From an uncultured delta proteobacterium (GTDB lineage Bacteria > Bdellovibrionota_C > UBA2361 > CAIXSY01): DNA of 36,191 bases. The translations under genes and the position numbers were made by a program. Within the stretch, counting starts at the first letter, position 1. Each line of letters starts with the position of its first letter. Under the pieces are notes generated by a model, which saw only the letters and a list, made by a program, of their open reading frames with translations, had not been told where the DNA came from and did not search any database. Location of the stretch: assembly GCA_903922175.1 (NCBI GenBank), contig CAIXSY010000073.1:1-36191 (forward strand). The letters run 5' to 3'. Positions 30,936 through 36,191 of this stretch are shown one piece after another.

Positions 30936-32489
30936 TCACGTTTCTACCCTACTTGGAAAGGTATTGCGCTCATGTGTATGAGCGACTGCGCCTAGAATCT
31001 TGTACATCCAATCGGTAACGCTTAAAGAGGAGGCGGCGGCCAGAAGTGATTCATGCAGACGGATGCGCTCATTTCGCCCTGCCTCAAGCACCCGACCAAG
31101 GCTTAATGCAACATCTACGGCGCTTTTAGAGCCAGCTTGGATGAACGAAGCACCTAGGTAATCGCTACTTCCAGTATCGGAAAGCAATAAGGCAAGGGGC
31201 GGATCGCCCCTATGCTTCGAGAGTACCGATTCGATGGAAACATGATTAAAGCCGTCAGCGCTGCTTAAGACTAATACAGCGCTTGCGGCGCGATAGTATC
31301 CCGCGAGCTCTTCATGACTTAGCGATCGGCCGCTAAGCAGCTTTACTGGCTGCCAATCCTTATCGCCAAAGAGCTGGTTTAGACCAGCCGCCCGCGCCTC
31401 AAGTTTCGCCTTTAAATCAATATACCGCGTCTCAGTTGTGCATTCTGGATAGAGAGGGGTGATTCTTATGAAACAGACCCTTCGGCAGAGCTGCGGAAAA
31501 TAAGTAAGTAACCGCTCTATTACATCGAGTTCGAAATTTATTGCTTTGTGTCGCTCCAGGCGGCTAACCGACAGAATGATCGCGGTACCTTTAGCCTCCC
31601 GCGCGATTGACTCAGCGATCTGCATTGCTGTTGTCGATGCTCCTGCTTCTCGCCAATGATCGGCAGATGCACCCATCGGGACTGCGCCGACCTGTAAGGT
31701 TTGATTCTTCGACTTCACCGTTCGATTGGTCCAGTCGATACTCGCCGTTGGCGCATGGATTCGGACCATATCGAGAAAGTGGTATACGTCGCGCTGGCGG
31801 TGAAATGATACAAAGTCAGCCCCAAGCAACGCCTTGAGAACTAGGTTTTGTGTATAGGTGTCAACCTGAGGAGCGCAGGTAATCCCAAAACTTGAGCGAA
31901 TACTTATCGCTACAGGCCAACGCTCGGGGGCGCTCGTCAAAAACTCTTTGAGTACTGGAATCATGGCATAGTCGTTAAACCATACTATCGGTTTCGGAGT
32001 CACCGTGCTTAGAACCGCGAGAAGATGTCGAACGTAGCAGCGTGAAAACTCCTCAATACCGGAGGCCATCGCCGGATCGACCCCGGCTACATCGGGTGCT
32101 TCCTCGTGAAGCATGTGTGAAAGGTAGCCCTTGCAAAAAGAGCGGTGATACGCCTGAATAAGCGCTTCGTTGATAGACAGTGGGTGGACCCAGTGACTGG
32201 TTTCTGGATGTTGGTAACAGCGTGGCGCGTTGTTCTCGATACACACTACATGCAGCTGTGTAATTTTTGGGGCAATCGCGCGCATGACGGTCCCTAGTCC
32301 AGCGGCGGCAGTTAGTGGGTTATAGAACCCGGCGACAACAATCGGAGAATGCAGCGTAATTTGCTCGCCTAACGAAGACAATGCTGAGTCGTTCATGGTG
32401 CACAGAACTTGTGTGTTGTCTATCTGTCGATTGACTTGTGCCTCGTGGCTGTCAGCTGAGGCCAGTCTAGGTGGTGGGCTCTTGAGCAC
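30936..32489 (-). CDS. Divergent GT20 (trehalose-6-phosphate synthase fold) glycosyltransferase
   Basis: The product is up to 517 aa; the GTG at 32489 follows CGGAG, and an ATG at 32396 is an alternative. The GT20 landmarks are in order: ADFVSFHRQRDVYHFL, VGAVPMGASADHW, ILSVSRLERHKAINFELDVI (Arg310 and Lys315 match the donor-phosphate binders of OtsA), PLYPECTTETRYIDLKAKLE, and SADGFNHVSIESVLSKHRGD (Asp412 and Glu420, spaced as in DGMNLVxxE). The HDYH motif of OtsA is FNDYAM here, and the following HIPFP-type His is absent (AISIRSSFG), so the acceptor or donor is probably not glucose 6-phosphate. ValL, a pseudoglycosyltransferase of validamycin biosynthesis, is in the same fold group. The gene lies in the minus operon, 22 bases after the GT4-like gene. 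Confidence 0.82.
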   Translation of the reverse strand: MLKSPPPRLASADSHEAQVNRQIDNTQVLCTMNDSALSSLGEQITLHSPIVVAGFYNPLTAAAGLGTVMRAIAPKITQLHVVCIENNAPRCYQHPETSHWVHPLSINEALIQAYHRSFCKGYLSHMLHEEAPDVAGVDPAMASGIEEFSRCYVRHLLAVLSTVTPKPIVWFNDYAMIPVLKEFLTSAPERWPVAISIRSSFGITCAPQVDTYTQNLVLKALLGADFVSFHRQRDVYHFLDMVRIHAPTASIDWTNRTVKSKNQTLQVGAVPMGASADHWREAGASTTAMQIAESIAREAKGTAIILSVSRLERHKAINFELDVIERLLTYFPQLCRRVCFIRITPLYPECTTETRYIDLKAKLEARAAGLNQLFGDKDWQPVKLLSGRSLSHEELAGYYRAASAVLVLSSADGFNHVSIESVLSKHRGDPPLALLLSDTGSSDYLGASFIQAGSKSAVDVALSLGRVLEAGRNERIRLHESLLAAASSLSVTDWMYKILGAVAHTHERNTFPSRVET

Positions 32490-32511
32490 GTCACTCCGCG
32501 GTAATCAAAAA

Positions 32512-33729
32512 TCAAGCACAATTGGCTGCTGTTGAAGCTTGAACTTCGTTTCGAACGCACGTATCTGCCTGGAAAGCTTCGGCCAAGCGCGCGGCAATCT
32601 TCTCGGGGGTTAGGTGTGAAACAGAGGCACGGCCGGCAGCACTGCACTCACGCCACAGTATCTCGTCACTTGTAAGCTGGCGGCAAAGCTCGCTGAATTG
32701 AGCGTAACTGCCGTCGTGGAGGCACTTCTGGGGGATTATCTCCGGGAAAAAGGCATAGTTCTGTGCGATAACCGGCAGCCCCGCCGCTAGGCAGTCGACC
32801 ACCGACATTGACCACGGGCAGGTCCGACGAAATGGAGCGATGGACAATTTACAGTTCGCCAACACCTTACCGTAATAGGCGCGGTTATTACCACCGATAT
32901 CGATGCGGACTCCGGGAATATTGGCGAGTGCATGGCGAAACTGCTCTACCGTGGTATCAAGCTTACGTCTTTCTAAGCTTCGTTGACCTAGGATATCCAT
33001 AATGACAACTTCATGATCGTTGATCCCCAGTCCAGACTGTAAGTACTTCACCAACGTTTCTGTGCCGTACTGGGTGTATAGCCGGTGATTGTATATGAGG
33101 TGACTCCGATCCTTAAACGGGGTGTGCCGTGCGGGAATCAGTGCGGGGTCGAGCGGTGGCGGAATAACTTTGATCCTTGCCTTCGTAGAGAGAGAAAAGG
33201 CCTTTAACCCAGCTTTAAGTAGGGCGGCAGCATGGGCGCTATGCACGAGGACAATATCGCTTGCCATGGCACCGCTTAGAAATTTCAGAATAATTAAATC
33301 GCTGTAGCCGTCTAGGTTCATGGCCGGGTCAGCCGCAATCGATTGTCCATCAGGATCTAACTCGTACGGAAAATAATGCAGATAACTAGCGATGCGAGCG
33401 CTACTTCCCATTGAACTTAAGAGCGCGCGTAACGAGGCTGCAAGTTCAGGTTGATTGACCCAGAGAACATCCGGCGCTTCTTCGGAGATAAGCCGCTCAA
33501 TGACCGACCAGGGGAAAGTAAAGCGCACCTCGTATTTATGGCGTCCAAACGACAGCGGAAAATGCCGATATCCAGGTTCGGAAATTCCATCAATAGTCAC
33601 GGGACTGGCAAATATAAACTGATGCCCGGCTGCAACAAGCTGTGGGGCGATGAGTCGTTGGAAAATATAGCCAGAGTCGCAGGAAATGCGTTGAGAATTA
33701 CTGACATTGAGGAATGAAAGAATCTTCAT
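32512..33729 (-). CDS. GT-B glycosyltransferase, GT4-like
   Basis: The product is 405 aa with no signal or membrane segment. The N-terminal half (MKILSFLNVSNSQRI, PDVLWVNQPELAASL, ASYLHYFPYELDPDGQ, DIVLVHSAHAAALLKAG) and the C-terminal half (LIYNHRLYTQYGTETLVKYL, SIAPFRRTCPWSMSVVDCLA, AGLPVIAQNYAFFPEII) follow the two Rossmann domains of GT-B retaining enzymes. The usual GT4 E(x7)E element is atypical: the first Glu of the P-F-G-E type segment is not evident and SVVDCLAAGLPVIA takes its place. The acceptor and sugar cannot be predicted. It starts at the ATG at 33729 and is followed closely by the GT20-like gene; 108 non-coding bases separate it from the ATP-grasp-like gene. Confidence 0.8.
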   Translation of the reverse strand: MKILSFLNVSNSQRISCDSGYIFQRLIAPQLVAAGHQFIFASPVTIDGISEPGYRHFPLSFGRHKYEVRFTFPWSVIERLISEEAPDVLWVNQPELAASLRALLSSMGSSARIASYLHYFPYELDPDGQSIAADPAMNLDGYSDLIILKFLSGAMASDIVLVHSAHAAALLKAGLKAFSLSTKARIKVIPPPLDPALIPARHTPFKDRSHLIYNHRLYTQYGTETLVKYLQSGLGINDHEVVIMDILGQRSLERRKLDTTVEQFRHALANIPGVRIDIGGNNRAYYGKVLANCKLSIAPFRRTCPWSMSVVDCLAAGLPVIAQNYAFFPEIIPQKCLHDGSYAQFSELCRQLTSDEILWRECSAAGRASVSHLTPEKIAARLAEAFQADTCVRNEVQASTAANCA

Positions 33730-33837
33730 CTCATTGCAAATGAAACTAAAGATTACATAGGGACACGCGGGCGAAGATACTACTGAATTAATCCTTAATC
33801 AAGCAAGACCGAGGTTTAAGCCGGCAGAGGAGTTTCG

Positions 33838-34635
33838 TTACTCGGGGAGAGCAGAGTTGGCCTGCTTCGCAACGGGCAAAAAAGTGCACTCAAAACCTAC
33901 GCATAGGAGGTCGAGTGCGCGAGAGCTGTCTTCTTTCGTTAGGCCATTTGGGGGGCCGTAGGGGGTGTTGTTGGCGTCTACAACATACAGGTTGCCGTCA
34001 CTCCGGTCTCTAAGGACATCAATCTCGCCATATTCCATCCCTATACCTCTGCAGTAGGCAAGCAACTTGGCTTGCTCCTCTGCGGTGAAGAGTGCTTCCG
34101 GGGTGGTGAGAGTGACGGAGGCATTTTTATTCGAGAAACGCGAAGATATCGGGCGTCGTTTGACATACACCAGCGGCATACGATCAAGCATCACCGGCAC
34201 TCGGTAGTCGACTACCTCATCTCCGTCGGCATTATCGATCAATCGCTGGTACACTTTTTCAGGGTCCATCTCTTGCGTAGGCGCGGTTGTGACTAAACCG
34301 TCATGTGCTGCATTGCGGTTAGACTTGCAGACAACGGCGCCGGAGAAGGTTGCAGGGTTAATTGCGAGTACTTCTCCAAATATCTCTGTGAAGACGGCTG
34401 CAATGTGGCGCTTGCTGATGTCCGTGCAGCGTGTGTTGAAAAATGGAAAATGATTTCGAACCAAGGTGATACTATCGTCAAGGGAGTAAACTGTAGTGTC
34501 TCGCCACTTAAACCCCAAAAGATACTTGCTATTGAGAATATTTGAGTAACCGTACCCAAGCCCCGCCAATATCTTTAGAATTACTGCACGCTCATGCGGT
34601 GTATCTGGGTAGAACAAGATCCTCTTCTCTTGCAT
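33838..34635 (-). CDS. ATP-grasp-like ligase, substrate unknown
   Basis: The product is 265 aa from the ATG at 34635; the frame is open to 34734 but without a good start site. After MQEKRILFYPDTPHERAVIL there is an ATP-grasp-type layout: VVCKSNRNAAHDGLV (Lys in the nucleotide-binding strand), YVKRRPISSRFSNKNASVTL, and the distal YGEIDVLRDRSDGNLYVVDA NNTPYGPP, where Glu, Asp and Asn sit where ATP-grasp enzymes bind two magnesium ions. Such enzymes join a carboxylate to an amine, thiol or hydroxyl via acyl phosphate. It lies furthest upstream in the minus operon. The assignment rests on the C-terminal metal motif; the family itself is not recognised. Confidence 0.7.
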   Translation of the reverse strand: MQEKRILFYPDTPHERAVILKILAGLGYGYSNILNSKYLLGFKWRDTTVYSLDDSITLVRNHFPFFNTRCTDISKRHIAAVFTEIFGEVLAINPATFSGAVVCKSNRNAAHDGLVTTAPTQEMDPEKVYQRLIDNADGDEVVDYRVPVMLDRMPLVYVKRRPISSRFSNKNASVTLTTPEALFTAEEQAKLLAYCRGIGMEYGEIDVLRDRSDGNLYVVDANNTPYGPPNGLTKEDSSRALDLLCVGFECTFLPVAKQANSALPE

Positions 34636-34737
34636 TGTGGTTTTCCAAGTCAGTAAGCGATTCCTCGAAGACTCCAACTGTGCGCTGGCACGGTATCTTT
34701 CGGCAATCCAAGCACCGTGCGTCTGCGGCGTCAAGAG

Positions 34738-34791
34738 TTACTCGATGAAGAGATCGGCTACCCCCTTCTCGTTGTGACATAGGCGCGGCAT
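34738..34791 (-). CDS. Possible 17-residue peptide upstream of the ATP-grasp-like gene
   Basis: ATG at 34791 is preceded by GAGGGAAGAGGAA, the best ribosome binding site in this stretch, and encodes MPRLCHNEKGVADLFIE before TAA. It could be a leader peptide for the operon or a very short substrate peptide. It may equally be chance. The remaining 34792-35139 shows no gene. Confidence 0.2.
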   Translation of the reverse strand: MPRLCHNEKGVADLFIE

Positions 34792-35139
34792 TTTCCTCTT
34801 CCCTCGAATGAATCAAATGTTCGTAGGATCGTGCACAAAGGCGAATGGGGACAAAAAATCCAGTGCTATGTTCGGCAGGTAAGTTTCTGAAGGTGATTGA
34901 CCTGATCGTTAATACACCGGTGCAAGTGAGGTAACATGGAGTATCAAGATAGGAAGCTTCGAAGAGAAAACAGTGATCCACTCCTGATCCCAAACACAGC
35001 ATCACTCCTCAACACGCTACAGTAAGCTACAGCAAATCGTGCTTGACTTGCGCTGCTAACTTGTTGATAGTGAAAAACAACTTAACGTATCGTCTCGTCT
35101 AAGAAAAATGCTCTCCCTTGTAATTGGGAAAAGTCTCAA

Positions 35140-35181
35140 TTCCTAAACTTGGGGTCGCAGGTTCGATCCCTGCCGGGGACG
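35140..35181 (+). other. Attachment site, distal copy of the 42-bp tRNA-Arg repeat
   Basis: Exact copy of 19147-19188 without the encoded CCA and without the 5' half of the tRNA, so it is not a functional tRNA gene. It lies between the last island gene and the truncated integrase. Confidence 0.9.
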
Positions 35182-35339
35182 TTAATTATTTCAGTTGGTT
35201 AGTAGGAGTGGGAAGTAAGCGAGTAAGCAAAAATACTGCCTTTGCTCCATTCTTGCTCCATTTGGCTCGTGCTATTCGCTCATAGTGGGCGAATCTTGCC
35301 GAATCTAATCAACCCCGTCACTTCGAGCCTGCCTAAACC

Positions 35340-35469
35340 GTCACCTAAAGGTGACGAGTCTCGCCTCCTTTAGGAGGCGGATCGGAATCCAAGTTGGAAG
35401 TCTCTGACGGAATCATCGCCGTCAGGATTTTAGTAAGAATGTTCCCGGTGCCTTTTAGGGGAACATTCT
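35340..35469 (+). promoter_or_regulatory. Series of four hairpins in the integrase leader
   Basis: The hairpins are GTCACCT/AGGTGAC (35340-35355), CGCCTCC/GGAGGCG (about 35362-35379), CTGACGG/CCGTCAG (35404-35425) and AGAATGTTCCC/GGGAACATTCT (35436-35469). The last ends 3 bases before the integrase ATG and contains its AGGGGAA ribosome binding site in the 3' arm. Some may be arm-type recombinase or excisionase sites; others could control integrase translation. Confidence 0.5.
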
Positions 35470-35472
35470 GTC

Positions 35473-36120
35473 ATGGCAGCTATTACCGAACGACACTCAC
35501 AAAACGGTGATGTCACCTATCATGTGCGTATCCGGCGCAAGGGCAGCAAGGCCGCCTATGCCACCTTTACGCGTAAGACTGATGCTAAGGCCTGGATTCA
35601 CGAGATTGAAGATGCCATGCGCAAGGGGCGCTACTTCGAGCGCCAAGAGGCAAAAACTCACACGCTCAACGAAGCTATCGATCGTTTTATCAATGAATTT
35701 GGATTTGGCACTTATGACAGCCGCCGCTGCCATGTGCGCCTGTGGAAGATGGAACTTGGCTATATGCTTCTTGCAGATATCACTCCTGCGGTTATCTCCA
35801 ATGTGATTGCTAATTGGAAGCACAATCTGAATGAACGCGGAGAGCAGCGTGCGGGGAACACCCTTAATCGTTACATTACCACCCTAAGCTGCGTGTTGAC
35901 GGCAGCAGTTAAGGATTGGGGTTGGACCAACAACAATCCCGTGCGTGATGTCCGCCGCCAGAAAGAGGGCAGAGGGCGCACGCGTTTTCTTGCGGAGGAG
36001 GAGCGTAGTCGCCTTCTTGACGCATGTCGCTCTAGCTATTGCCCTTTCATCTATTTAGAGCCTGTCCGGAAACAGCGAAAGCGCGATAGGACGGGAGAAA
36101 TAAGTGAAATAGTAGAGTAG
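35473..36120 (+). pseudogene. int: Tyrosine recombinase (island integrase), truncated by the terminal repeat
   Basis: The first ~196 codons are a phage/island-type integrase. An N-terminal arm-binding-like domain (YHVRIRRKGSKAAYATFTRK, TDAKAWIHEIEDAMRKGRYF) is followed by a SAM-like core-binding domain (LADITPAVISNVI, AGNTLNRYITTLSCVLTAAV, NNPVRDVRR) and the beginning of the catalytic domain (RFLAEEERSRLLDACRSSYC PFIY). From 36056 the sequence becomes the 136-bp terminal repeat, which adds a short foreign tail to a stop at 36120. All catalytic residues (Arg, His-x-x-Arg, Tyr) are missing, so this copy is inactive unless continued elsewhere. It lies just beyond the distal att copy and points away from it. 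Confidence 0.85.
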
Positions 36121-36191
36121 TATACGTGGCCAATTTCGAGGTTAAGCCCGAAAGAGGCACGCTATAATAGCGCCGACTAGTGAATTTTGAG
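36056..36191. repeat. 136-bp terminal inverted repeat, right copy
   Basis: Exact reverse complement of 2-137. It begins TAGAGCCTGTCCGG inside the integrase gene. A TATAAT box occurs at about 36163-36168. See the left copy. Confidence 0.85.

Noticed and set aside
34592-35005. 137-codon minus-strand frame upstream of the ATP-grasp-like gene
   Set aside because: It overlaps the ligase start, has no good ribosome site, and its composition looks like random translation; only the short 34738-34791 frame has a fair initiation site.
35140-35181. Second tRNA-Arg gene
   Set aside because: Only the 3' portion from the anticodon loop is present; acceptor 5' strand, D arm and CCA are missing, as expected for an att site.

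Overview
The window reads as a piece of a Gram-negative bacterial chromosome. It encodes several lipoproteins, SecD/SecF/YajC, an NlpD-like envelope peptidase, an FKBP isomerase and a chemotaxis coupling protein. Gene content (tgt, yajC-secD-secF, pcm next to an nlpD-like gene) fits a proteobacterial or deltaproteobacterial-like lineage such as Bdellovibrionota or relatives, but no rRNA or marker here fixes the taxon. Base composition looks near 50% GC. Gaps between genes carry many palindromic and dispersed repeats.

Left part (1-19.1 kb, core-like). It holds a secreted seven-blade propeller protein (-), tgt, a lipoprotein alpha/beta hydrolase, a decayed phosphodiesterase, an FKBP isomerase, a small lipoprotein nested between two pairs of inverted repeats, an IS630 transposase scrap, an Uup-type ABC-F ATPase, a collapsed EamA transporter gene, yajC-secD-secF, a CheW protein split by a CZB zinc domain, a DnaJ/CbpA-like chaperone with a membrane methyltransferase, pcm, and an NlpD-like LysM/M23 lipoprotein whose 5' end is occupied by a MITE-like repeat.

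Right part (19.1-35.2 kb, genomic island). A tRNA-Arg(CCT) gene at 19115-19191 has its last 42 bases (before CCA) repeated exactly at 35140-35181, the signature of an element integrated into a tRNA 3' end. Between the repeats lie 12 main genes: three radical SAM proteins, a P-loop kinase, a GT2 glycosyltransferase, a 40-cysteine protein, an ABC-F ATPase, a HAD-like protein, an asparagine synthase, a divergent GT20 (trehalose-phosphate-synthase fold), a GT4-like glycosyltransferase and an ATP-grasp-like protein. Overlapping stops and starts arrange them as two minus-strand operons and one plus-strand gene. The inferred function is biosynthesis of a glycosylated, amidated, radical-SAM-modified small molecule or peptide, with ABC-F self-protection. 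I recognise no described pathway with this set.

Right end. A tyrosine integrase starts 292 bp beyond the second att copy, so outside the island, and is cut after about 196 codons by a 136-bp sequence. That same sequence is present, exactly inverted, at the left end of the window. Both window edges therefore probably lie in copies of one insertion sequence. The layout suggests a tandem array: an integrase-less island sits between the tRNA and the remains of an older integrase-bearing element.
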